DNA of 64,000 nt, from NCBI GenBank assembly GCA_030278955.1, contig JAOANR010000014.1, positions 2,051,920-2,115,919 of the forward strand, written 5' to 3'. The notes below the pieces were generated by a model that saw only the letters and a program-made list of their open reading frames with translations, did not search any database and had not been told where the DNA came from. Position 1 is the stretch's first letter; the number at the start of each line of letters is the position of its first letter. The DNA comes from Hygrophila difformis (Eukaryota; Streptophyta; Magnoliopsida; Lamiales; Acanthaceae). The translations under genes and the position numbers were made by a program. Shown here piece by piece: positions 22,447-33,614 of the stretch.

Positions 22447-23550
22447 CAGTAGCTCTTGATGTATTCCATTAATTCTTTATACATTTTTAATTTATTCTCT
22501 TAAAAATATAACTATACAGAATTTTTCTAAACAATTAAAGATTTTTACGAATTCTATATAAGTCAGTCAAACTCTACATGAATTCTATACAAAATTAAAA
22601 AATTCAAGGTAATTCTAGGTGGAGTTTATGAACTTTCTAAATCACCGATTTTTTTTTTTAAATTCATAAAATTCTGGATCGAATACACCCCTTAATTCAT
22701 TTCTTTTCAAACACTAAAAAATCCAACTTTACCAAATACACACGATTCACAAAAACAAAACACGTCTCCACCGTGAACCACACACCATGTGCCGTCATCG
22801 AATCCAATAATGTCTTGAAGAACTCAAGGAGAAAGATAAACCCTAAACCAATGTGATGCGGTTTTAGGTTTAGAATGAAAAGAATTTCTAGATTTTAGAA
22901 TGTAGACAAGTTTTAGGTTTTGAACCAATGTGATGTTAGGAGTGCTTTTAGGACTTTGAACACAAGTATGTTCTAAATATTTTTAGAAAACAAATGGCAT
23001 CTGACCCATCTGTAATGTTTTGAATGCATTTAATATGTTCCAAATATTTTGTAGAACAAATGTCCTCCGCTGCATAATTTTTTGAGAGTACATTATATAT
23101 TCTAAATATTTTGTAGAACGCATGCCCTCTGTTCACCATTTTTTTAAAACACACTGAATATGTTCTAACCATTTAGTAGAACAAATGCCGGATATGTTAG
23201 AACATAGCCTCTGTTCTTCGACATTTTTTAATTCTTTTACTCTTAGTTATTTTTAGCAATATCCAAGCATTGCTAACAACATAATTTTCTGTGGTGGTTA
23301 GGAAAAATGTTAAATGTAGTATTCTAAATAATAATAATAGTTACTTTTTTTAAAATAATTTCAAATGGTACACTACAACAAAATTGTAGGATAGCGACCG
23401 GCATATGCGGTCGGTAACCCTTAGTTTGGGATCGTTCCAGTGCTTAGCGACCGGCTTACCGACTGTAACATGCCGGTCGCCACTTAGTCCGTAAAGAGTT
23501 AGGCACCGACTGCAGGATACCGGTCGTAAATATTTCCGACCATATTTGCG

Positions 23551-23555
23551 ACCGG
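23551..23555. repeat. Target site duplication ACCGG, left side of LTR element
   Basis: ACCGG at 23551-23555 is repeated at 33030-33034 directly after the second LTR. It lies in a gcgaccgg subterminal repeat of the CACTA element, showing that the LTR element inserted into the CACTA element. Confidence 0.9.
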
Positions 23556-24974
23556 TGGCAGCTTGTCGTATAGCTGCAAAAGATAATTTAATTCCTGTGT
23601 CACTAAGCACAAAATGAATATAGTATAGCGGTGACAAGGGTCGAGTCCTCAGGGATTGGAATACCACATTCTCATAATATATACAATATTTAAAAGGGGG
23701 GGTTTTGTATTTTGAGAACAATAAAATGATAACAAGAACTAAAAACTAAGTAATTCTACAAACTATGAAAATGATGAGTGAGATCAAGAACATATATTTA
23801 AAACAAAGTATTGGAATTAAAAACCTCTAGTTCAAAGATTGATTTGGAATGGCATTTGGATAAGATCATCGATGCATAAACATTGTGCCAATTGATAAAC
23901 CAGTTATAGTTGTCAGGTCCGCTTAGACAACCAACTTTTCCTTTCAGTTTAGACAATTAAGGTACGCCCGTTAATTGCCCCTAATCAAACTAACACTCCT
24001 AGGTACGCCCGTAGAAGATGTTGTTCAATTGCATTATAATCTAGAAAAGCCCGATTCGAACCAATTACTACCTACGCGGAGTAATTCACAATTCGATTAC
24101 ACAATTCCCCGGGAAGGAACTAATCAACCCGGTTACCACCTATTCAATTCAAGTACAATTACGGATACCCAAATTGAATTGGCAATCAATTATCAAACTA
24201 GACAAATATTTGGGCCCTAAACATTCATCCAATTCAACAATAGTAAACCTTAAACATAGAAATTGCATAAATATCAACAAACATCAAGTTTCATAGTTCA
24301 CAAATTACATCATCTCACAAATTCCAAAAGCCATTCTTAATCAAGTCTTTAAACTAGAGAAAATGAAAAACTACTCTAAATCCATAGAAAATAAAACAAA
24401 TGTAAAGAAGAGATTTTACAACCAAACCAAGAGAAGAGATGAGGATGGATGAGTTTTCTTCCTTTTCCTTCTTGCTATCCTCCTTCTCTTCCTTATTCTC
24501 CTCCTCTCCTTTCTTCTTCTTCTTCTTTCTTCCTCCTCTCTTTCTTTCTTCTTCCTCCTCTCTTTTTATTCTTGCTTTTTAGTTCATGTGTCCCTTTCTT
24601 CCTTTTTGTTTTCTTCTTCTTTTTCTTGCCCATCCCTTTCATTCTTTGTTTCTTTCTACCTTTTTCTTCTCCTACTTCTTTTTGTTCTTTTCCCTCATTT
24701 CTTCTCCTACTCAAGTGCATTGTCCCTTTCTTCAATTATGTAATGGCTTGGGCCCATGGACTTGGGTCTTCTACTAGTCATGGCCATGACTAGGGAAGTC
24801 ATGGTTGCATGTCATTTTCTTTATTTTTTTCTTCCACTTTGCTCTAATTATTCCATTGCTATGCCATTTTCCTACAAACAACAAAACAAACACAACAAGA
24901 GTAAAGTGCTACCAAAATCACCATAAAATCATCCAAAATATATATCATTAACAAACACAAAATTCACACTATCA
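23556..24974 (-). repeat. 3' LTR of the retrotransposon
   Basis: 1419 bases. Against the other LTR the only differences noticed are one T/C near 24273 (partner about 32328) and one T/C near 24829 (partner about 32881). The pyrimidine-rich block (24440-24730) gives long meaningless Ser/Phe/Pro ORFs on the plus strand. Confidence 0.93.
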
Positions 24975-27900
24975 AATTCCCCCACACCTAAAGTATGCTT
25001 GCCCTCAAGCATAAAGTCAAAAGAAACCAAATTAAATCATTGAGAGTTTAAAATCAACAAGTCCATTCAAGTACAATCAAATTAATCCAACATCAAACAT
25101 ATTAAGCCAACACCTCCCATGGGTAAAGTGTATGCACTCCTCTCAATATCAAGTGTGGTTGAACAAATAAGCACTCAAGTGATAAATCAAAATGACAATC
25201 CCATAGGCTTGAATGAAAATCACATTTCCCATGCAAAGACATATTATCCAACATTAAGAATCAAAGGGTCTTTCAAAAAGGGTAATAACGGGGCCATGGT
25301 TGGGGTAGGTAGAAAAAGGAAATAGAAAGGCTAAAGTGAATGCAAGTACTTCCAAAGAGTCATCATAGAAAACATTATAGCACATCATGGTTGCCAAACC
25401 AAAACAAAACCAAGAGGTTCAAAAGAACAAAAATTACATCTATTCTATCCTCCCAAAGGTTTTCCAAAATAAACAAACCAAAAGATCATCCTATATACAA
25501 CTTCCAAACAATCCCAAAATTTCCCAAGCAATAAACCAAAACAAAAACAAAACTTGCCAAACATATATCCCCTTTTTTTTATTTATTTTTTATTTTTTTC
25601 TTTTTTTTTATTTTTTTTCGTGGGCTTCAATAGCTTAGACATGTTTATTAGAGGAATTCAACAATCTGAAAAGTGCAGACGGAACTTCAACTCTATGTTC
25701 ATAACACTGAGGTCAGAGGAACACATGTCAAGCTATATCCATCCACTGCCCTTGTATTTATTTATTTATTTTTAAGGGCTGTTTTTTTTTTGGAAATTTT
25801 TTTTAGGGGAATATGTATATACAAAGATTCCACAAATCATTCCAACAAAAAATCCAACAAAATAGCTTGAGAATCCCACAAACCAATTTCAAAGCTTTTT
25901 TATTTTTATTTTTATTTTTATTATTTTTTTATTTTTTTCGCAACCAACACAAAAATTCAACCATGATGACTTATGAAAGTACTTCAATCACTAGGGTTCA
26001 AAAGCAATGGTATAACAAAAAGAAAAGGCTTAATAGGCTAAGGGTTATATATAAACAAAGAAAATGGATAAAAGGCTCAAAGTGGAAAACTAGGGATAGA
26101 AATATGGGTTAAGGCCAACAAGAAGGCTAAAAAGGTTTATCCTAATGCCCTTATCATGTTCAAAATATTGGATTCAATCAATGCAAGTTCAACATGTATA
26201 ATCATTCAAATTCTAGAATGTCAAAATGATTACCACATAATTCACACAAGAAAGAAATTTCCAAAAGCTTGAGATAAGTGTATTTTTATTTATTATTATT
26301 GTTTTTTTTTTTTAGTAAAACATCAAGCTTTGGAAAGAGGCTCAATTTCTCACATTGGTTCACAAAATAGTTGGCTTCACATGTTCAGTGTCAGAAATCA
26401 TCAATCATACTTAAAAGATTTGTCAACTTAAACCTCATAGACTCAATTCAGTTACCTATTCACATCAAATTCACAAAAAAATTCACATAAAACTTAAAAA
26501 ATTTATATAAAACAACTTGAAATTTTTTTTTTTATTATTTTTTTTAAATTTTAAATTAATTTTTTTTATTTTTATTTTTTAAATTTTAATTTTTTTTTTA
26601 ACAGAAAATGGCAAGCAATGCAAAGATAGTTATTCCCCCACACCTAAAGTCTACATTGTCCTCAATGTATTAAAAAGATAAAGGAAGAGAACTTCCCCTT
26701 AAACTCATGAGGGGTTTGATGGCACGGCATGGTGGAATGTTGAAATGCTTGAACAGGACTATTTGATAATTTTGAATCCCTGCACACAGAAAACTTCGCA
26801 AGAAGTATCATATCTCGACAAAAACATCAAATTGCAAGCTTAACGATGGATTATTAACTTTTTAAACTCAATACTAGTGAAAGAAAAATGACAATAACAT
26901 GCCCCCTTTTTTTTTTTAACTTCCACAACAATTACACCATCATAAGCAAATTCCTTTCCAATGATAGAGAAATTCCACATCTTGCAAAACATAGAAAGCC
27001 CAAAAGTATGCATTTTTCTCGGTATTCAATTCATGAGAAATCAAACTTATCAATACCAGCAATCAACTAAAGGCATGCTCTTTTCCCAGTTTCCAATTCA
27101 CACAACAACAAATTTTGTCATAATCAATTTTCCAAATTCAATTGACACAGGGATATCACAGTAAATGCAGAAAATCTAGAGCATATTTTTCTTCCAATTC
27201 AACCAGACAAGAAATATCATAGAAGCAAAAATTAACATAGTCCATTACTTCCAAAAATTGAAATGAGATTACCCGGATAGTGAAAGCAATGGTAAGATGA
27301 AGCATCGGCTTGGACAGTAGAGGGACGTGGCCGGAACAGGAAGGAAGGGCGGCGGCGAGTCTGGCGGAGCAGCTAGGGTTCCGGCGAGCGGTGGTGGCGG
27401 CGGTTCGCGAACAGGTTGGTGACGGCGGCGACTTTCGCGGCGGTGCTGGTGGGTTCAGGAGGACGAGCGGTGGGCGGGGAGATGGTCGGAGTTGGTGGCT
27501 TTCGTCGGTGGATCTGAGGAATGGCGGCGGTGGAGATGGCGTTCGTCGGCGCTGCTCGCGACGGAGGGAGAGAGTGGCGGCGGCGCGAGGACGAGACATG
27601 GGTGGTGGTGCGAGGTCAGGCGACGACGGCTGGGCGAGCTTCGTCGAACAGAGGGGAGCGGCGGCAGTGGGAGCTAGGGTTTCGGCGAGGGGCGAAGTGG
27701 CGGCGGCGCGCTCCAGCGGAGGTTGGCACAAGGTGGAGGCGGCGACTGGAAACTGGAGGTGGTGCGACGTCGGATGGAGGCGACGCCGGACTGAGACGGA
27801 GGCGAAGGTGTGGCTGGAGAGATAGCGCTGGTGCTCCGGCGAGGCAGGCGCGAGGACGACGGAGTTCCGGCGAGACAGAGAGGCGCGGCGGGCTGGGCGA

Positions 27901-28992
27901 GGGCTGGGCTGGTGCGGCGGGGAGATGGTCGGAGTTGGTGGCTTTCGTCGGTGGATCTGAGGAATGGCGGCGGTGGAGATGGCGTTCGTCGGCGCTCCGG
28001 CGGAGGCTGGCCGGCGGTGGGTGGTGGTGGGCGGTGAGTGAGATGAGGTTGAAGATGGTGGTGGGATTGGGGAAGAAGAAAGAAAAAAATGGGTGTTGAA
28101 AAAAATTGGGATTTGAAAAAATTGGGGAAGAAGAAAATGATGGTGGTGGTGTTGAAAGTTCTTGGATGGGAAATTTGGAGATGGATTTGAGAGGAGGAGA
28201 GGAAGAAGATGAGTGGTTTGGGTGGTGTTTGAAGATGAGGTTGAATGGATGAGGGAATAATTGGGGAAGAAAAATAATTGGGGAAGAAAGAGAAAAAGAA
28301 ATTGGGGGATGAGGGAAAGAAGTAGTTGGTGATTTCAGTGGAGTTGGTGTGAGTTAATTATGGCCATGACTAACAATAGGGAAGTTTCCTGAAAATTAAA
28401 GCTCAAAAAGGGACCAAATGCAGGTAGGCAAATGGAGTTTATCCATGGCCATGACTAAGGGTAGTGAGGTTTCCTGAAATTTTGGTTTCCAACACAAGCT
28501 TCTATCATGATCTTAAATATGGGCATGACTAACATGTGTATTCCTTCCTGAATTAAACTTAATTTTTATATATATATATATATATTTTATTATTTTTTTT
28601 ATTATTTATATATTTTTTTTTAATTTTTTAATTTTTTAATTTTTTTTTTTAAATTTTTTTTTATTTTTTTTTTATTTTTTTTATTTTTTTTTATTTTTTT
28701 TAATTTCAGCAAGTTTAATGTGATTTAATCATGCTCATGAGTACCCATTACCTCCTTCACTGAAAATTTCCTCCTTAAAACATTTCAACTTGTTTCTTGA
28801 TCCAAAAATCACATCTTCACATCTACAAACCTACAAAATCACAAACAAAATACCATTAACAAATCAAAATTATACTAAATATATAATGATCAACATGACA
28901 AAATATATAGCATAAAAATATTTTATTTGCTTGGGTTGCCTCCCAAGAAGCGCTTTGTTTAAAGTCCTTGAGCTAGACTTCTTCCAAATTCT
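24975..28992. other. Retrotransposon interior without coding sequence
   Basis: Occupies the place where pol would lie. It holds AT-rich sequence with poly-T tracts, a GC-rich block at 27300-28050, and a very long poly(T/A) low-complexity stretch at 28560-28710. No RT, RNase H or integrase motif was seen in any frame. Confidence 0.75.
27300..28050. repeat. GC-rich cggcgg block with internal duplication
   Basis: Strong GC enrichment with ggcggcgg units. 27477-27551 (ggagatggtcggagttggtg...) is repeated almost exactly at 27919-27993. Overlapping ORFs exist in several frames on both strands, none with a recognisable domain, as expected from composition alone. It may be a captured 5' exon or a regulatory region of the element. 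Confidence 0.55.
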
Positions 28993-31515
28993 TCAACCAT
29001 TCTCATAAGCATCATACCAAAATCCACCAAACTTCTGCAATTGCAATTTTTTTCGACATTCATGATTATTCAAATCCATTCCATCATTTTTATCCCTTAA
29101 TGCTTCAAGCCATACTTTCGGTGGATCTTTTCCATTCAACTTAAATTTTTTGTTAGACCCAAAGTTTACAGTATCTATCCATTCAATATCTCCAGGGTCT
29201 TTACCATTAAGCTCACGAATATCCTGCACACAAGGTTGAATAACATTAATAGCATATAAAGCTTTAGAATCATCAGGATGTTCGACAGTATTAGAAAGAT
29301 TGAAAGAAAGTTCTTCTCCATCAAATTCCAAAGTAAGAGTGCCTTTCTTCACATCAATCTTCACTCCTGCAGTATACATAAAAGGTCTTCCCAACAAAAG
29401 AGGGGGTGGATTAAAGCAATGATCATCGTTCATATCCACAACATAGAAATCTACAGGAAATATTGCATCATTAACTTGAACTAACACATCTTCTAACATA
29501 CCATCCGGATAAGCATTTGATCTATCAGCAAGTTGAATAATAATTCCTGTTTCTTTCAATGGACCTAGATTTAGGGAATTATATATTGATCTTGGCATCA
29601 CATTTATCGCAGCACCTAAATCTAACATGGCTTTGCTCATCTCTTTTGTTCCAATTTTGCAAGGAATTAAAAACATACCTGGATCACCTGTTTTGGGTGG
29701 GATTTTTCTTTTTATGACTGCAGATACACTCTCACCTGCTATTATATACTCATCTCCCCGAAGCTTCTTTTTGTTGGTGCACAATTCCTTCAAGAACTTT
29801 GCATACTTGGGGATTTGATTGATGGCTTCCAAAAGTGGAATGTTCAATTGAACTTTCTTGAATATTTCAAGCATCTCTTTCTTTTTATCAACCTTTGGAG
29901 GCTTCTTTAACCTGTCGGGAAAAGGAGGTATTTTAGTTTGATATAAATGAATCCATTTAGAATTTACCTTGTTAGAAGTTTCTGCCTCATTTTCAATCTC
30001 CTTCTCAATTTGTTCTTCATTTTGTTCCTTTGACATTGGAGAAGGACCTTCAACTTCTTTTCCACTCCTCAAAATCATGGCACTGACATTCTTCGGGTTT
30101 GGCTCGGGTTGAGCTGGCCATTTTCCTTTCTCTCGAATTTGCCTAACTTCCTCAGACACTTGATTGATTTGGCTTTGCAATTTTTCAATACTTGCCTTCG
30201 TGTCTTGTTGAAATTGCAAAGTTGATGTGGCCATGGATTTCACCAATTCTTCCAAAGATGGACTTGAACTTGTTGTAGCTTGAGGTGGTTGCCTTTCAAA
30301 TTGACGAGGGGGGTGCACTTGTTGTGGTGCCGAAGATGGATGATTTTGTTGTTGATGTTGATTGCCATACCGAAGATTTGGATGATCTCTCCAACCTGGA
30401 TTGTAAGTATTGGAATATGGATTGTACTGTGGACGCCAATTGGAATAGTCAAGTGCATTCACATCCACCGGTGTATCTTCTTGGAGAGTTGGGCATGCAT
30501 CAGTTGGATGTTCAGTACTTGTGCAAATGCCACATGCCTTCACCTGGACAGTTGGCTTTATACTTCCTGTGGCCATCTTACGAACAAAGCTTGTCAACTC
30601 TGAAAGTTGTTGTTGCATTGTTTGCATTGAAGAATCACTTGGCATATTAGTTGGCATTGCATCCATTGTGCCAAACTGTTGAGTATTCTCTGCCATTCGA
30701 TCAATCAACTCCCAGGCTTGTGTTGGAGTCTTATTCACCAAAGCTCCTCCACTTGCAGCATCAATGATGTTCCTGTCCATCAACAACAAACCATCATAGA
30801 AGTATTGAATTAATAATTGGGGTGGGATTTGATGTTGAGGACATTTAATTATTAGCCTGTTAAACCGCTCCCAGTATTCATGGAGCGTTTCACCTGATTG
30901 TTGTTTGATGCCACATATTTCCTTCCTCAAATTTGCAGCTCTTGAGGCTGGGAAATACTTCTCCAAGAATTTCCTTTTCATGTCTGTCCAAGTTGTAATG
31001 CTACCTGCTGGGAGATAATAGAGCCAATCTTTTGCACTCCCTTTCAATGAGAATGGAAATGCCCTCAATTTGATTTGTTCATCTGTAACTCCAGGGGGCT
31101 TCATGCTTGAACATACTACATCAAATTCCTGGAGATGCTTGTGAGGCTCTTCACCTGCAAGACCATTAAATTCAGGCAACAAATGGATCAATCCAGATTT
31201 TAACTCAAAGGGAGTTTCATCATCAATTGTAGGAAATGTAATGCATAAAGGCTGCTGTGTTAAGTCAGGAGCAGCCAACTCCCTCAATGTGCGGTTATCT
31301 TCAGCCATGACAATGTTTTTTTCTTCTAAAGATTCTGTATCACTTCCTTCACTACTGGAACTAGAAGTGTCCAGCTCTGTAGCCAATGACAAACCAGAAG
31401 TTGATGTAGAAACTTTAGATTTTTTTCTTAACTTGGCTTCCCTTGTCAATCTACGAGCTGTCTTCTCAATCTCTGGATCAAATATCAACTCACCTGTACG
31501 AGAAGAACGAGGCAT
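28993..31515 (-). CDS. Retrotransposon Gag-protease polyprotein (Athila/Tat-like)
   Basis: 840 residues from the ATG at 31515; 18 upstream bases in frame lack an ATG. In order: a capsid-like gag domain with the FSLKGSAKDWLYYLP and CGIKQQSGETLHEYWERFN blocks (about 130-230), a CX2CX4HX4C zinc knuckle CGICTSTEHPTDAC (about 328-341), a Gln/Pro-rich linker, the ILRSGKE motif typical of plant Ty3 gag proteins, and an aspartic protease with active site MLDLGAAINVMP (about 630) and LLLGRPFM downstream. The frame ends after FDGEELSFNL and a short tail; no RT follows. Gag packages the element RNA and the protease would mature it. The intact frame fits the very young LTRs. Confidence 0.9.
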   Translation of the reverse strand: MPRSSRTGELIFDPEIEKTARRLTREAKLRKKSKVSTSTSGLSLATELDTSSSSSEGSDTESLEEKNIVMAEDNRTLRELAAPDLTQQPLCITFPTIDDETPFELKSGLIHLLPEFNGLAGEEPHKHLQEFDVVCSSMKPPGVTDEQIKLRAFPFSLKGSAKDWLYYLPAGSITTWTDMKRKFLEKYFPASRAANLRKEICGIKQQSGETLHEYWERFNRLIIKCPQHQIPPQLLIQYFYDGLLLMDRNIIDAASGGALVNKTPTQAWELIDRMAENTQQFGTMDAMPTNMPSDSSMQTMQQQLSELTSFVRKMATGSIKPTVQVKACGICTSTEHPTDACPTLQEDTPVDVNALDYSNWRPQYNPYSNTYNPGWRDHPNLRYGNQHQQQNHPSSAPQQVHPPRQFERQPPQATTSSSPSLEELVKSMATSTLQFQQDTKASIEKLQSQINQVSEEVRQIREKGKWPAQPEPNPKNVSAMILRSGKEVEGPSPMSKEQNEEQIEKEIENEAETSNKVNSKWIHLYQTKIPPFPDRLKKPPKVDKKKEMLEIFKKVQLNIPLLEAINQIPKYAKFLKELCTNKKKLRGDEYIIAGESVSAVIKRKIPPKTGDPGMFLIPCKIGTKEMSKAMLDLGAAINVMPRSIYNSLNLGPLKETGIIIQLADRSNAYPDGMLEDVLVQVNDAIFPVDFYVVDMNDDHCFNPPPLLLGRPFMYTAGVKIDVKKGTLTLEFDGEELSFNLSNTVEHPDDSKALYAINVIQPCVQDIRELNGKDPGDIEWIDTVNFGSNKKFKLNGKDPPKVWLEALRDKNDGMDLNNHECRKKLQLQKFGGFWYDAYENG

Positions 31516-31589
31516 AAACAAGGAAAATACCAATTAAAACTAAAAAGATAAAAAAAAATATCACAGAATGTAGTAGTTGAACGCCAATC

Positions 31590-31607
31590 CCCGGCAACGG
31601 CGCCAAA
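31590..31607 (-). promoter_or_regulatory. Primer binding site complementary to tRNA-Asp
   Basis: Minus strand TGGCGCCGTTGCCGGGGA starts a few bases inside the 5' LTR and matches the complement of the tRNA-Asp 3' end. This orients the element on the minus strand and points to the Athila/Tat group. Confidence 0.85.
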
Positions 31608-31610
31608 ATT

Positions 31611-33029
31611 TGGCAGCTTGTCGTATAGCTGCAAAAGATAATTTAATTCCTGTGTCACTAAGCACAAAATGAATATAGTATAGCGGTGACAAGGGTCGAG
31701 TCCTCAGGGATTGGAATACCACATTCTCATAATATATACAATATTTAAAAGGGGGGGTTTTGTATTTTGAGAACAATAAAATGATAACAAGAACTAAAAA
31801 CTAAGTAATTCTACAAACTATGAAAATGATGAGTGAGATCAAGAACATATATTTAAAACAAAGTATTGGAATTAAAAACCTCTAGTTCAAAGATTGATTT
31901 GGAATGGCATTTGGATAAGATCATCGATGCATAAACATTGTGCCAATTGATAAACCAGTTATAGTTGTCAGGTCCGCTTAGACAACCAACTTTTCCTTTC
32001 AGTTTAGACAATTAAGGTACGCCCGTTAATTGCCCCTAATCAAACTAACACTCCTAGGTACGCCCGTAGAAGATGTTGTTCAATTGCATTATAATCTAGA
32101 AAAGCCCGATTCGAACCAATTACTACCTACGCGGAGTAATTCACAATTCGATTACACAATTCCCCGGGAAGGAACTAATCAACCCGGTTACCACCTATTC
32201 AATTCAAGTACAATTACGGATACCCAAATTGAATTGGCAATCAATTATCAAACTAGACAAATATTTGGGCCCTAAACATTCATCCAATTCAACAATAGTA
32301 AACCTTAAACATAGAAATTGCATAAATACCAACAAACATCAAGTTTCATAGTTCACAAATTACATCATCTCACAAATTCCAAAAGCCATTCTTAATCAAG
32401 TCTTTAAACTAGAGAAAATGAAAAACTACTCTAAATCCATAGAAAATAAAACAAATGTAAAGAAGAGATTTTACAACCAAACCAAGAGAAGAGATGAGGA
32501 TGGATGAGTTTTCTTCCTTTTCCTTCTTGCTATCCTCCTTCTCTTCCTTATTCTCCTCCTCTCCTTTCTTCTTCTTCTTCTTTCTTCCTCCTCTCTTTCT
32601 TTCTTCTTCCTCCTCTCTTTTTATTCTTGCTTTTTAGTTCATGTGTCCCTTTCTTCCTTTTTGTTTTCTTCTTCTTTTTCTTGCCCATCCCTTTCATTCT
32701 TTGTTTCTTTCTACCTTTTTCTTCTCCTACTTCTTTTTGTTCTTTTCCCTCATTTCTTCTCCTACTCAAGTGCATTGTCCCTTTCTTCAATTATGTAATG
32801 GCTTGGGCCCATGGACTTGGGTCTTCTACTAGTCATGGCCATGACTAGGGAAGTCATGGTTGCATGTCATTTTCTTTATTTCTTTCTTCCACTTTGCTCT
32901 AATTATTCCATTGCTATGCCATTTTCCTACAAACAACAAAACAAACACAACAAGAGTAAAGTGCTACCAAAATCACCATAAAATCATCCAAAATATATAT
33001 CATTAACAAACACAAAATTCACACTATCA
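31611..33029 (-). repeat. 5' LTR of the retrotransposon
   Basis: 1419 bases, same length as the other LTR and nearly identical. It ends at 33029 and is followed by the ACCGG duplication. As the 5' LTR on the minus strand it contains the promoter for the gag transcript. Confidence 0.93.
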
Positions 33030-33600
33030 ACCGGCAACATATTCGTTGTTTTTAACGACCGGCTTCGCGAAACGAATCCTGTCGGTATTGGACTGATATA
33101 AGGGTTCAAGTTGGTGATTAGCGACCGCAATGCCCGTCACTAAAAATTAGCAACAAGCTTGCGACCGGTTTGACGGTCACCATTGAACAAGAGATTTTTC
33201 TCGATGAATCCTTTTGACACTCATTCTTCGAGAATCAGAAAGGTCCTTTTTTAAGTATTCTGCAATCTTGCAGCAGGTAAATTGGCTCCCAATACAGCCA
33301 CAAAAATCTGTTGCAAATTAAGAAAACAAAACATACCAATCCCACCAATACCTCATTTCAATATTTTCATTCAATAAAAAACATTCACATTGCATATAAA
33401 CTTGAAAGCAATTGCTAGTTTGCTACATCTTCATCAATCTACCTTTATCCTCCGAAACAACATATGATATTCAATGTACGAACAATCCATCATTTCAGAA
33501 GTCCACTTCAAACAAAAGCCTTGATGAGAAGCACAAAGTATATGAAGATAATCGAGTATATCAAAAAGAACTATCCACATCAAGTCATAGAACTCAAAAA
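33030..33600. other. CACTA subterminal repeats and 3' flank of its gene
   Basis: Contains the ACCGG duplication and further gcgaccg/cgaccgg repeats (33047-33170), then sequence without repeats up to the stop codon of the Ptta gene at 33615. Confidence 0.7.
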
Positions 33601-33614
33601 ATGTCAGGCCCTAA

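Larger units (their letters stand above)
23556..33029 (-). mobile_element. Non-autonomous Ty3/gypsy-type LTR retrotransposon (Athila/Tat-like)
   Basis: Two direct repeats of 1419 bases (23556-24974 and 31611-33029), a 5-bp target duplication and TG...CA ends. On the minus strand, just inside the right-hand (5') LTR, is TGGCGCCGTTGCCGGGGA (about 31607-31590), the complement of the 3' end of tRNA-Asp and the primer site of Athila-like elements. A G-rich polypurine tract (ggtgtgggggaatt) abuts the 3' LTR at 24975-24990. Gag and protease are encoded, but RT, RNase H and integrase are absent, so it depends on a helper. The LTRs differ at only two positions that I could see, so the insertion is very recent. 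Confidence 0.93.

Noticed and set aside
24440..24800. Ser/Phe/Pro-rich ORFs, also present at 32504-32848
   Set aside because: They come from a pyrimidine-rich block in the LTRs, on the strand opposite to the element's transcription.
27310..28099. Long Arg/Gly-rich ORFs in the GC-rich block
   Set aside because: Open frames occur in several overlapping frames on both strands as a result of ggcggc composition; no domain is seen.
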